From Kalaharituber pfeilii (taxonomy: Eukaryota; Ascomycota; Pezizomycetes; Pezizales; Pezizaceae), in contig WHUZ01000183.1 in NCBI GenBank assembly GCA_015179045.1, forward strand, positions 1 through 43,583: 43,583 nt of DNA, written 5' to 3'. Every line of letters starts with the position of its first letter. The first letter of the stretch is position 1. Below the pieces are notes generated by a model that saw only the letters and a list, made by a program, of their open reading frames with translations, had not been told where the DNA came from and ran no database searches. This document shows, in pieces, positions 22,167 through 31,933 of the stretch. The position numbers and the translations under genes are program-made.

Positions 22167-23001
22167 CAGTCACTGGTCAAAAGTCTTGGTGACGCCACTT
22201 TTCTTGGCACCTCAAAATGCTTGCTTGCACAACTTCAAATGCTCATATCTCCATGATCCATAGCTCAATTTCAGAAGTTGTACCGGCAATTGATAGCACC
22301 ATGTCTATAGTCTTGCATATCACATGCAGCAATCATGAGAATAGTAGTAGTCAATTATATGGACCAATAAATCAGAAGCAAATTCTAGTATTTTTTACCT
22401 AAATTCTCTCTGCATAATAGTGTAGTTGCATACAAGGAGAATATTTTTGGGGCTAGTAAATTTTGCTATGAAAATACATATCGAGTCCATCTTATTTCAT
22501 ATTTTTGATATTTTTTATGTTGTGTTGCGGGTTTTGTGTGGAGCTATTCATTTCCAGACACCAATATTTGACTCTAAAATGATAATTTTGTATGGGAATT
22601 TGGCAATCTTGGCGTTCTTTGAAGTTTGTGATTTTATCTTAGCAGCCACATAACCCCAACATCTGTTCTACAACCGGAACCATGAAGTTTCAGATAGTAC
22701 CTATCATAGAAAAAATCCTGTTTGTCTATCTATAAAGAAAGATATATTACATTTCAAGAAGTCATAGTTTTTGTATGGAATACCTAGTCATCAATAACTT
22801 TTTGTAGATATTACATTGCAATCAGTGTGCTATAAGTATATCCTATGCTATAGTATAAACCATGCTACTTACACTATCACCAGTTTAAGTTGTAGGTTAA
22901 TTGGGTCACTGATCGTAGAGATATCTCAATTTTTGTTCTTATGGACATTGTCGCCGCTTGGTGCTCAGATCGCTTTCACCAAGACTTTTGACCAGTGACT
23001 G
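22167..23001. mobile_element. 835-bp Tc1/mariner-type TIR element
   Basis: The ends CAGTCACTGGTCAAAAGTCT (22167) and its inverted copy ending at 23001 are flanked by TA. About 28 bp match perfectly. The interior is AT-rich and has no transposase-like ORF. The terminal sequence resembles the CAGT...GGTCAAAAGT ends common among Tc1-like elements, so a non-autonomous or decayed member is likely. Confidence 0.82.
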
Positions 23002-23003
23002 TA

Positions 23004-23700
23004 CTATCTATATATATATTTTCACTACTAGGAGTAAATACTAATATTTAGTCTATATATAATTCTAAAAATATAAGATATATTTAGAATACTCTAGAAT
23101 ATAATTTTACATATAGGAAAATATATTTTGAGTACTTTGTAGATATAGATATTGATAGAAAGTAGAGATTAATAGAAATATTTATTTATATATATCTAAT
23201 TAAGTAATATATATTCTTTAATACACTATATATAAATACTATAGTTCTAAAATAAATAATATATATTCTTTAATATACTATATATAAATACTATAGTCCT
23301 AAGCTATAAGACTTCAGAAATATAATCTAAAAGCTTTTAATATATTATATAGAAACTTTTAGAGAGATTTAATACTATCTACTACAAGTATATCTTATTT
23401 TATATAAAGATACCTTAAATTTTAGTCTATATATTATTATAATGTACTTTTTTTTTTTTTATATCACATGACCTCGCAAGCAGCTGTTCGCTAAGACAGG
23501 ACATTATAATATACATAAATACTATGATTATAATGTAATAATAGCTAATATATTACTAATATCTTACTTTAAATATATTATATAAGTATACTCAAAGGTT
23601 TCTTTACTTGATTCTTATTTTTTATTACTTATTTCTACTTCTATAGTTGCTATTACATTTATATAATTCTCTTGTCTCTATACTTAGCTTTCTACTGCTT
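23004..23700. repeat. Extremely AT-rich, probably RIP-degraded repeat DNA
   Basis: Nearly pure A/T with abundant TA dinucleotides and short internal duplications (AATAATATATATTCTTTAAT occurs twice, about 23200-23275). There is no coding capacity. The base composition contrasts sharply with the flanking genes and suggests repeat-induced point mutation of an old transposon. Confidence 0.6.
23448..23502 (-). mobile_element. 55-bp poly(A) LINE-tail insertion (family B)
   Basis: A T-run is followed by the inverted family B tail (ACCTCGCAAGCAGCTGTTCG). It is flanked by ATTATAATGTAC (23436-23447) and ATTATAATATAC (23503-23514), 11 of 12 identical. The single difference and the changes inside the tail are C/T- or G/A-type, consistent with RIP after insertion. 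Confidence 0.75.
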
Positions 23701-23767
23701 GAGTTACCTATGTTACGGGCGTGAGGGGCTAGGCTCCGGTGGGCGCTGGAAGGTAATGGATGTTACG

Positions 23768-23866
23768 GCTACGGAGGCGTGTATACGGCGGGCCGGAATG
23801 GCTACTGAGGTGTATGTGCTGCGGGCCGGAATGGCTACGGAGATGTATATACGGCGGGCCGGAAAA
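23768..23866. repeat. 33-bp GC-rich minisatellite, three units
   Basis: Units at 23768-23800, 23801-23833 and 23834-23866 share GCTAC-GAG--GTGTAT and GCGGGCCGGAA. The period is a multiple of three and an open plus-strand frame reads ATE..YIRRAGM-like repeats, but I see no gene signals. It sits in a GC-rich island (about 23715-23935) inside AT-rich DNA. Confidence 0.8.
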
Positions 23867-24653
23867 GCAGCTGTTCGGCGTGCAGCGCGCAGCGGAGCGG
23901 AGCGGTTCACGGGCGTAATAAGGAAACGACAGGTTTCAGAGTTATAGAGAACTTAGACCACCGCTTGTGTCATGATTCTTTCAACTGTGCTATCGCCTGC
24001 GCTTAAATAGACTGAGCGCATCATATATATGACTAGTCAAGCAAATAAAGAAATAACAATACCATATCAATGCCAATACCTGTAGTAACAGGTAAACGTA
24101 ACAGAAACATGCAAAAATAGTACAGACGCAAGGTATATAATATGTACTAATGCATGTGCGCATATTAGCTTCATACACCGAGTGCCTTACAAGTCCGAAG
24201 ACCATAAACAATGACACACACTTCCTTAGCACCTCCCTATTCGAAGGACAAAGAACCTTCCGCCAAGCCTCATGGGTGTTCAGTAGCACGAACAGTTCAG
24301 GGTAAGCGTTCCCCTACTCGAGTAAGTCTTACCTTAGCCGTAACAACCTATAAGAGTCTGTTAACTTTCTTATATATTTCCTTATTATATCTTTTGTAAA
24401 ATAAATAATACCTATGAATCCAACTATGCTCTTTACTTTATCTAGTTTCTAAAAAGAAAATAAATAGACTAAAATTTAAGAAATTATATGTAACTTTAAC
24501 AGATATAATTAAGTCTCTTGAAGAGTTTTTATATAATATTTCAGAAGTCTCTAAATTATATTTCTAGAATTTTTATAGCTCAGAACTATAGCATTTGTAT
24601 ACAGTATATTAAAGAATATATATTACATATATATAAATAAATATCCCTATTGA

Positions 24654-25807
24654 TTACCAGTGCTTATATTGTGTTCGTTTGATATCATCTTTAATCAGCC
24701 GGGTACGATGAACAAGACCCTTTGCGACTGAAACTTTTGCTGCATCAGTAGCAGTAGCCGCATTCGCTGATAGATTTCCATTTCTCTTATTCTGTCTGGA
24801 TTTATCCTGTAGTTCTTCTGACCTTTTGCATGTATAGCAATCCTTTATTTTATGAGCTTTCTTTAAACAGTACCAGCAGACTTGTGATGTATTTTCGTCA
24901 TTGTTGTTTCCATTCTCTTGACCTTGATAGCCTCCACGTCGTCCTCCACGGTATCTACCTCGGTATCTACCTCGGTATCCACGATCACGACCACGATAAT
25001 CGCCTCTTTCATTGTATGAGACACTTTCGTTGTGAGAGACCATGGCAGACGATTGTTGAACAGCATCGCCTTCTAGACCCAATTCAAATTCTAGGAGCAT
25101 ATTGATAGTGTAATCAAGAGTGCGTGTATCAGTGGGACGTTCTAGAAGGTATCACTTGTAGAAATCAAACTTCGAAGGTAACCGCTTTAAGGCATGCTTG
25201 ATGAGTTGATTGTCTGTAATAGCGTAATCGGTTCATACAAGCTCTGTTTGATATCCCATTAATCGGCCAAAGTAGTCATTCACTGACTCTGTTTCCTTCA
25301 TTTTGTCTTCAGGATATGTATCATGGATGCGCACAGCTCGAGACTCATTGGATAGGGCACTGTATCGACGTTCCAAGGCCTCCCATGACGTAGCAGGATC
25401 CTTGATGTCTGAAAGTTGAGACTTAATCTGCTCCGTCAGTGTGCTATAGATGATTGATGCTGCCTTCGATCTGCGTATTCCGTAACGCTTATCCTTTCCT
25501 GTTGATGAGTCTTGAGCTGCATCATCACTGTCTGACGTATATGTAGTTGATGAGGAGGATGAGGTCGATGAGGACGCAGATGACGATTGCCTAGTATTAG
25601 TAGTAGGTAAAGCAGGGTGGGATTCCTTACGTAAAACAATATCTAGAAAATTGTGGGCTTCTAGCACCACATTGATCTCTTTCTTCCATTGCAGGTAGTT
25701 TTTTCTGTAAGCTTCGTTACGATTCCATACTTATCACGATATGCATCAGTAGCGGCTAGTGTGACAGTTGCAGGAGCAGTTGCAGGTGCAGCATTGTTGT
25801 TCGACAT
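24654..25807 (-). pseudogene. Copia-type retrotransposon gag remnant
   Basis: Start at 25807 (MSNNNAAPA). After a frameshift in an A-run near 25705 the frame reads KNYLQWKKEINVVLEAHNFL, the typical start of Copia gag. UBN2-like sequence follows (SWEALERRYSALSNES, VNDYFGRLMGY). Two in-frame TGA codons follow near 25235 and 25155. An Arg/Gly-rich stretch (about 24950-25020) precedes a CCHC zinc knuckle CWYCLKKAHKIKDC. Protease, integrase and reverse transcriptase are absent to the left, where the DNA is AT-rich. The stops (candidates CGA or TGG to TGA) fit RIP. The role in an intact element is the nucleocapsid of the virus-like particle. Confidence 0.85.
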
Positions 25808-25867
25808 TGTGAAAATGGTAAGCAGTGAAAACGGTAATTGTAATGGAGTGTATTGAGTGTTAGAGCC

Positions 25868-25886
25868 TCACGCCGGGCTCATAACC
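25868..25886 (-). other. Primer binding site matching the initiator tRNA-Met half-molecule
   Basis: The minus strand reads GGTTATGAGCCCGGCG directly after the presumed LTR end (CA at 25887-25888, complement). It is complementary to the anticodon arm of initiator tRNA-Met (GGGCUCAUAACC), the primer used by Drosophila copia and many fungal Copia elements. Confidence 0.7.
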
Positions 25887-26510
25887 TGAAGCAACATATA
25901 CGAAAAAGGTGCGCAGGGATACGTATTGTATTCTCACATGTCTCTTGTATATTTCACGTACAGTATGTGCTCCTAACACCCACATATATATAGACATTGA
26001 GCTGCCAGCAAATTGGTGTGAGTATGAGGTTTACTTTCTGTTAATACTTATACTTATAAGCTACTCAGGATATATTCTTCTATATGTAAAGTTATATTCT
26101 AGAGCATTCTAAATATGCCTCATATTTCTAGAGTTATATACAGACTGAATATCAAAATTTACTTCTAGTAGTAAAAGTATATGTATGGATATTAGCTCAC
26201 TACTTCTTCTCTATGTATCCAATTATCATGAAACATTTCAGGTCTCTCAAATAGAAGGTATATGCACTTGCTCAAGGTCCTAAATAGTTATCTAGCCATT
26301 TTACAGCTGCATAGGGTTCAAATACCTAATTGGGTAACTACCACCTTAGAGTATCATTCAAAATTTACAATTGGCTAACTGAGGTGCGGAAGTTACTTTC
26401 CTATATCTCTCCAAGCTCTATGTGCAGTTTGGTTATCTTCTATGAAGATTTGGCCTTACAGGAGGCTGTTGTTTTAATTCCGGAAGTGCGCCGGATCCCG
26501 GTAATGCGCC
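25887..26510 (-). repeat. LTR-like sequence of the Copia relic
   Basis: In the minus orientation it ends ...GCTTCA directly before the primer binding site. Its distal half matches the inverted repeat at 21940-22145. The outer boundary is uncertain. Near 26492-26522 a 17-bp unit (GCGCCGGATCCCG) is tandemly doubled. No same-orientation partner LTR is visible in the window. Confidence 0.5.
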
Positions 26511-27116
26511 GGATCCCGCTCAGTATTGAGGATCCCCAATATGAGACGGTTGGACTGCATGTGCGAAAACAGCAACAGGGAATAGTGGTTGAGGAAACGC
26601 ATGCAGTGAGTGTATATGTGGTGGTCATGAGTGATGGGGGTTTACGTGAGACTTAGTCGTGAATAGGTTCCACTACTGGCGAACGAACCCTGCCGCTACT
26701 TCCTCAGCCGGCCGTCGAACCGCCTGGTCCGGCACTGAAGCGGAGGGAGTCGAGTGGGCTATGTGGAGGTGGCTGAACAAGACAGAGGAGGCGGTGAGGA
26801 AGGTGGAGGTGAGCGCGGAGCGGGAATATAAAGGAGAGACTGAGACTGCACAGCATGTATCTAAGAGTTGATGCAAGAAGGTCAAGACGCGAGAGCTTAC
26901 GTACATGATGTAGACTTACCGCATATCTCTAAATCCTTTGTACCAGAAAAGACTAATAAATGATTTTCCAAAAATAGACCTTTGATTTTTTGTTGTTAGA
27001 ATGAATTGCCATGTAAGCTCACATTGGAATTTTTTCGGAAAACGTGTTGTTTATTGCGCATATAAGAAAGTCAGGTTTAACATACGCACGCAGCAAGCTG
27101 AGAGAGCTGTGCTGAA
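26511..27116. other. Spacer, no gene seen
   Basis: 26640-26880 is GC-rich and open in several frames without recognisable domains. The rest shows nothing. Confidence 0.4.
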
Positions 27117-27185
27117 TTTTTTTTTTTTTTTAAAAGATATTATTACTCGTTGCCGCCCCTGTGGGCTATAGCGATATTAGGTACA
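27117..27185 (-). mobile_element. LINE family A 3' tail with poly(A), minus orientation
   Basis: The T-run 27117-27131 is followed by the inverted family A tail (TATTATTACTCGTTGCCGCC, then GGGCTATAGCG). The pyrimidine-rich minus strand beyond it (to about 27280) resembles the LINE 3' UTR at 40470-40550, so a longer copy may extend right. Its 5' end is not defined. Confidence 0.65.
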
Positions 27186-27769
27186 GTCTGAAAGAATAAG
27201 GAAATAAGAGAAGGGAAAAAGAGGGGAGAAAGGGGGAGAAAGAAGGAGAGATTGACTATGGCTATTGCTCATGTCAGTTTGCAGGCGACCTACGTAGGCT
27301 GCTGGCTGTACCAGCCCCACCGGATACTCCTATTATCCTAACTGTATCACTTTGCGGTGGCAGAGTTAGATTTTGGTGCAGCAGTTGGCAAGAACGGGTT
27401 TTGGATACTGCGTATAGGAAAAGATGGTGCAATTGAGGAGAGGTTAGAAATGGAAGGAGGAGCTGCGGGAGTTTAGGGTGGTGTGGGGGTTGAAGTACAG
27501 GAGGAGGTGGAGTGGGGGGAGAGCTGGGAAAGGTAGAGAGTAATAGAGGTGGGAGAGCTGGAGGAGCTTGAGAGGCGGAGGAACTGTGGAGCCTATAGAA
27601 GGAAGAGCTGCAGGAGATAGCTGCAGAGGGCGAGAGGAGAGAGCGAGAGGAGTGCTCTAGAGATGACAGAAGGAGGCTGTAGGAAGTTTGTATGCCATAA
27701 GTGCCTGAAAAGTTGGCAGCACCTATAGGCACCTTCCAATCCCCATAACCTGCTGCTAGTAGTGACTTT
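27186..27769. other. Purine-rich spacer, probably degraded LINE sequence
   Basis: Plus strand dominated by GGAGA-type runs. One long minus-strand frame exists, but it is low complexity (Pro, Leu, Ser) and I do not call it. Confidence 0.35.
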
Positions 27770-28376
27770 ACTTGGAAGTTGGAACAGTCTGTGGCGGACA
27801 GGGCGGCCAAGGTAAGAACTCACCTGCAATACCACGACGAACGAGCCACAGAACCTGGACTTCGCCAGCACGCAAAAGAAAAAAGAGCGGAAGAGAGGAA
27901 ACCGCTTACAACTCAGTTACAGACCTCTGCAACTCCTAGGCGCACACGTCGCCACCGCAGCGGGACTCCTCGGTGGCAAGGGCCTACGCGCTTGGCGATA
28001 CACCATAGGGAAAACGGATGGACCGGAGTGCCGGTGGTGCGGCGAGCGGGAAGAAACCACCAAGCACCTACTAGATGAATGCAGGGTATGGAGGAATAGA
28101 TTATGGCCAGGAGGAAGGGAAGGTTTAATGAGACCTCCGAGCCCATAGGGCGGCACGCGAGTAATGATATTAAAAAAAAAAAAAAAAAAAAATGAGACCT
28201 CCGAAGGAAGACATGGGTTCAATCATGAAGCTGCTGGAACAGCTGGAGGAATAGACACTCTGGGCTACTCACTGTTATTCGTTTTCTGTTATTCATTTTC
28301 TATTTCCTTCTCACTTACTTCCTATGTATTTAGAACCTCGCAGGGCGGCAAGCGAGTAATGATTAAAAAAAAAAAG
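27770..28376 (+). pseudogene. Tad-like LINE, 3' end of ORF2 with 3' UTR and poly(A)
   Basis: It begins in the end of an RNase H domain (VADRAAKVRTHLQYHDERA). After a frameshift near 27950 it continues as LLGGKGLRAWRYTIGKTDGP and a CCHC-like motif CRWCGEREETTKHLLDEC, typical of the C-terminus of LINE ORF2. With the 28141-28190 insertion removed, the frame runs on to LLEQLEE and a stop at about 28252. A pyrimidine-rich 3' UTR follows, then the family A tail (GGGCGGCAAGCGAGTAATGA) and poly(A) to 28376. It is truncated 5' of RNase H. A second copy (40409-41033) shares the same RNase H end and C-terminus. This ties the tail motif to a Tad-clade-type LINE. Confidence 0.8.
28141..28190 (+). mobile_element. 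50-bp LINE-tail insertion (family A) inside LINE ORF2
   Basis: Tail GCCCATAGGGCGGCACGCGA plus TAATGATATT and 19 A residues, flanked by perfect 14-bp repeats AATGAGACCTCCGA (28127-28140 and 28191-28204). Only about 31 nt of the RNA 3' end were copied. Confidence 0.92.
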
Positions 28377-28727
28377 AAACAGGCTGTGAGTGCGAAAGAT
28401 ATTGCCTATATTCTGTATATTAGTTGAAACCTTCTTCACCTTGATATATGAGGTACCGACATGATATAATGTAAGCTTTACCATCACTCTGTATGGCACA
28501 TAAATCACTCTTCCGACACAATGATAATAAACGCCTTATACAAGACTTTATGCATTCACTCTGCATTCCATAAAGTATGGTAAAGTGACGGAGTCCCAAA
28601 GATGAAAAGTTAAAAATCCTCAATTTCAATCCTAAATCCCGAAGCGAGTAAATACAAAGAAAAACATATGCGGGAGAACCACTAGAGTGCTTCCTTCACA
28701 TACTCATGAGTGCGCAGTAAACCCCAG
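28377..28727. other. Spacer, no gene seen
   Basis: AT-rich sequence without recognisable features between two LINE tails. Confidence 0.4.
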
Positions 28728-28840
28728 GTCGGCAAGCGATTAATGATATTAAAAAAAAAAAAAAAAAAACCACGTGGAAAAGCAATTTTTTTTTATATCA
28801 GTGATCGCGTGCCGCCCTGTGGACTATGGCGATTTAGTTA
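28728..28840. mobile_element. Two LINE family A tails, tail to tail
   Basis: A plus-strand tail (GGTCGGCAAGCGATTAATGA, poly(A) 28751-28769) faces a minus-strand tail (T-run from 28786, then ATATCAGTGATCGCGTGCCG and GGACTATGGCG). They are separated by about 16 bp. No clean target-site duplications were found, so the insertions are older or overlap. Confidence 0.7.
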
Positions 28841-28949
28841 CGTAAGAGATTAATATGAGAGCGCAAAAGGTATAGATATGAAATAGCAGTGAAAAAGCAA
28901 AGACAATATTCAAGTTGTTGAATACGCTAAAATATGACAGGGAGATAAT

Positions 28950-29625
28950 GGGTGCCTTCCGCTAAGGATTTATGTGAAATTCAAACCAAATTTTACCAGG
29001 GTACATTTCCACTGCAAGCAGGGGGTAGTTTCTCTAACCACTTGGACGTGAGTAAATATAAATTAAGAAAACTTTTTGTTTATGGAGACATTTACACCTT
29101 AAATGCAGAAATTATGAGCCAGTGAACAAGCTGTCAATCTCACCACAAGAGACAACAGGAGCTCCCAAGCACCAAGAGAGAGCACTAGGTCTTAAGATAT
29201 AGCAGTCAAGTTCCGCTGGCAAGCACTAGGCAGCAGTCAGGTATTAATGTATCTGAAAAGTGAAAGAATAGAGGAGGCTGAACTGTCGGAGTGAATATTT
29301 CTAGCTAGAGCATAAGAATGCGTTACTGGATATTACATATGCAAGCAGGAATAGGTGCGAATGATGCAAATGTGAATTTAAATATCCTCTATGTGGTATA
29401 GTTATTGTAGACTATGCTACTTCAGCAGTAGTGTACTCTAACTAACTGCTTTTGAAATTTATTGTTTATTGTTCATTCAAGTGAGTATTTTGAAAGGGGG
29501 GGGGTACCCCTCTTTCAAAAAATTGTTTCGAACGCTCTACCAAACAATAAAACAGGGATACGGACCCCGGTTTTATTTCAAAGCAGGGGTTTGAATTTCA
29601 CATAAATCCTTAGCGGAAGGCACCC
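28950..29625 (-). mobile_element. 676-bp TIR element (MITE-like), copy 2
   Basis: Near-identical to 5598-6274 in inverted orientation, with the same 38-bp TIRs. AAT lies on both sides (28947-28949 and 29626-29628), supporting a 3-bp duplication. The palindromic GGGTACCCC region (around 29500) differs only in homopolymer length. No ORF of note. Confidence 0.88.
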
Positions 29626-29838
29626 AATGACGGAATTGATTGGAAACGAGGCATCCGGAGAGAGACCAAGTACCATTGAATCTGGAAAGCCCGCCACTGG
29701 TCCACTCTGTAAATTCGTCTCCTTTGTGTCACCCAGTAATTAACAGGAGCATTTCCCCCCCCCCTTTTTATGCCCTCCGCAAGTTAACCATTGCTATTGA
29801 GAATGAGGGAACACGGGGGAACGTCCGAATGGCAATCG

Positions 29839-30210
29839 CTAGAGAATGATTATCGCCCTACACGACACCTTTTCCGAGCCTTTGCAGCAGTACGCGGTGG
29901 TGAAAGGTGATATGCATTGATCCCCTGTCAGTTTGCATGTCTGTAGTTAGCAGAAATTTGTTATCGTAAATGTACTAGCAGACATGAAACATGCTGTATA
30001 CATAGTATTTCACTTACAGGGGGCGTAAACGCATCCAAAGCCAACTTCTTTCGACGAACAATCGTAGCAGCAGCAGGACTACCAATCCTCGCCATATAAT
30101 GTGCATTTATATGGGAGGCTGGGTACGTTTTCACGATTCTCCAGCTCGACTGGGGAGGCGAGGGTGAGGGCAGTAATAGTTGTGGCGATAGAGAGGGTGG
30201 TGAATTGCAT
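29839..30210 (-). pseudogene. Small secreted cysteine-rich protein gene, broken by a stop
   Basis: The start ATG at 30210 opens a clear signal peptide (MQFTTLSIATTITALTLASP). An in-frame TAG at 30081-30079 stops the frame after 43 residues. Beyond it the same frame continues with a dense cysteine region (SCCCYDCSS) to a GTAAGT donor (exon end 30018). A 93-nt intron with GCTAAC branch and CAG acceptor leads to exon 29924-29839, which adds a second cysteine set (AYCCKG) before a TAG. Ten cysteines in under 70 residues are typical of secreted fungal effector-like or antimicrobial-like proteins. No family is recognised. The stop makes it a pseudogene unless the base is an assembly error. It lies close to recent TE insertions. 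Confidence 0.6.
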
Positions 30211-30664
30211 TTTTAATTTAAAAAAAAAGAAAAAATAAAAATAAAAATAGTGTTTTCGCAGGAGAGGCAAGAGTGAAGCGGTTCCTGGGTGGAATAGAAG
30301 AGGCTTTGCTTGTTCCGGATATGAGTGTTAAATGGCTTCGGAGGTGGAAGCTAATAGGTCCTTTTAAATATGGACTCCCATGCATCCTTTGCCTGGCCCG
30401 ATTCGAAAATCGTCAACGGGAACTGGGGAATAGAGTGCTAGTAACATCTCAGCAAGCCACAACAACCCAGCCTGACAGAGGGAGCTCGAGCGACCTTCGC
30501 AACCACAATGTCCCCGCCTGCAAAACATACATTGATCAAAGCTCTTAGCCCGCTAAGATTTTTAATCTAAGTTTTATTCCAGAATACAAAACCCTTCCAG
30601 CTTCTCCCTCTATTTGGAGTTTCAATGCTCAACACCGTTGCCAACATATCAACCCCGCCAATAT
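30211..30664. other. Upstream region, no gene seen
   Basis: An A/T-rich leader precedes the broken cysteine-rich gene. The rest has no recognisable gene up to the target-site duplication at 30654-30664. Confidence 0.4.
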
Positions 30665-30727
30665 GCCCTGCCTTGGCGAACAGCTGCATGCGGGGTCACG
30701 TGAAAAAAAAAAAAAAAAAAAAAAAAA
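30665..30727 (+). mobile_element. 63-bp LINE-tail insertion (family B)
   Basis: Tail GCCCTGCCTTGGCGAACAGC, then TGCATGCGGGGTCACGTG and about 24 A residues. Perfect 11-bp duplication CCCGCCAATAT at 30654-30664 and 30728-30738. Confidence 0.93.
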
Positions 30728-30984
30728 CCCGCCAATATAGAACGGATGCAGTAATGATGTGAACACGGGTAATGGTACGCCCTCATGCATCCATCCCGTC
30801 GTATTACTTACTGCATGTTAAAATTGCATACTACAAGGCTACTTCAATTTCGCGAAAAGAAAATGCGAAACGCACGACTCATGACTAAAATCCATCGTAT
30901 CTCCAATGAAGGAAAGACCAGCTGCAGCAAACCTACCCAATATCTCTTGAAACCAGGAAATTAATATAGAACCAGCCTAGACCT

Positions 30985-31081
30985 AGCCACCAATTGGTTA
31001 CTCTTTTCTTTCTTTAATAAATACCTCGCCATAGCCCATTGGGCGGTCTGCGAGTAATGATATAAAAAAAAAAAAGAAAAA
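30985..31081 (+). mobile_element. LINE-tail insertion (family A) with short 3' UTR
   Basis: CTCTTTTCTTTCTTTAATAA leads into CCTCGCCATAGCCCATTGGG, CGGTCTGCGAGTAATGATAT and an A-run. The upstream pyrimidine stretch matches the 3' UTR of the 38379-38812 copy. A possible 6-bp duplication AATTGG flanks it (about 30992 and 31082), so the 5' limit is approximate. Confidence 0.7.
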
Positions 31082-31931
31082 ATTGGCCTGCAGGCAGCAG
31101 GCGGCCGACCTGCTGTCAACCACTTCAAATGACTTATTGGTTGTCATGTAATTGCTTATGCACCATAAATTTTGTAATCGCTCAAATAGGCAATTAAATC
31201 GTCATGAGTTTAGAGTTCTGACACCCCATGTTAACAAGAGAGATACTCTAATGGCAGTAAAGATGATTTTGACTGCACAGGTATTTTCATTGATTAACAT
31301 GTAATTTTGGACCTTACAACGTGATAATATCTTGGATACGCATCCGAAGAAAGAGGTACAGATGGGATTCGTATGGTGGGACAGAGGAAGGAGAGAGGCC
31401 TGATGAGAGTGCTAAGGTGGGTATGGATAGGGAGGGACGCAATGAAGACTTATTAAGAACTCATTGTTTGTACAGTTGGTCCACTGCATGCATGTTTTTC
31501 ACCTATGGCCATAGCAAAGTCATGTCGATTGTTGGGTGATCCGCCTCCAGGTCATAAAAGGGTCCTGCTATGGCTGAGAGCCTATATACCGGTTTACGAG
31601 ACCAAAAAAAACGTTCACCGATTCCATAAGGCCCACAAATCAAGATGGAAGTTATGAAGGTACAGTATTCTCTCGATATAGGAACGTCAACGGGCGGAGG
31701 TTTATATTCTTATCTAGAACTAAATACAGGAAACGGTTTACGATATACAGACAAGGTGCGGAATTTAGAAGAGGGTGTAAAAGAGGTCCAAGGAGGTACA
31801 GGAAACAGAGGAGATGTCTAAATCTAAAGAGAATAAGGTCCGGAAAATGCTAAGAGGACAACTTGGAGGCGAGAAAATCAGTCATGTTGCATTGTCTATT
31901 CTTTAGATTCTTGTCATCTATTTGAGCGCTG
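31082..31931. other. Spacer, no gene seen
   Basis: Short open frames only. At about 31664 the sequence ACAGTATTCTCTCGATATAG resembles a pogo-type TIR end, but I found no partner. Confidence 0.35.
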
Positions 31932-31933
31932 TA

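Noticed and set aside
27274..27810. 178-codon minus-strand ORF
   Set aside because: Low-complexity Pro/Leu/Ser translation opposite a purine-rich strand next to LINE pieces. No family features.
28141..28190. Repeated 50-60-bp units considered as a CRISPR-like or telomere-like array
   Set aside because: Units are dispersed, in both orientations, each with poly(A) and unique target-site duplications, which identifies retroposition.
31664..31684. Possible pogo-type TIR end ACAGTATTCTCTCGATATAG
   Set aside because: No inverted partner found within the window.
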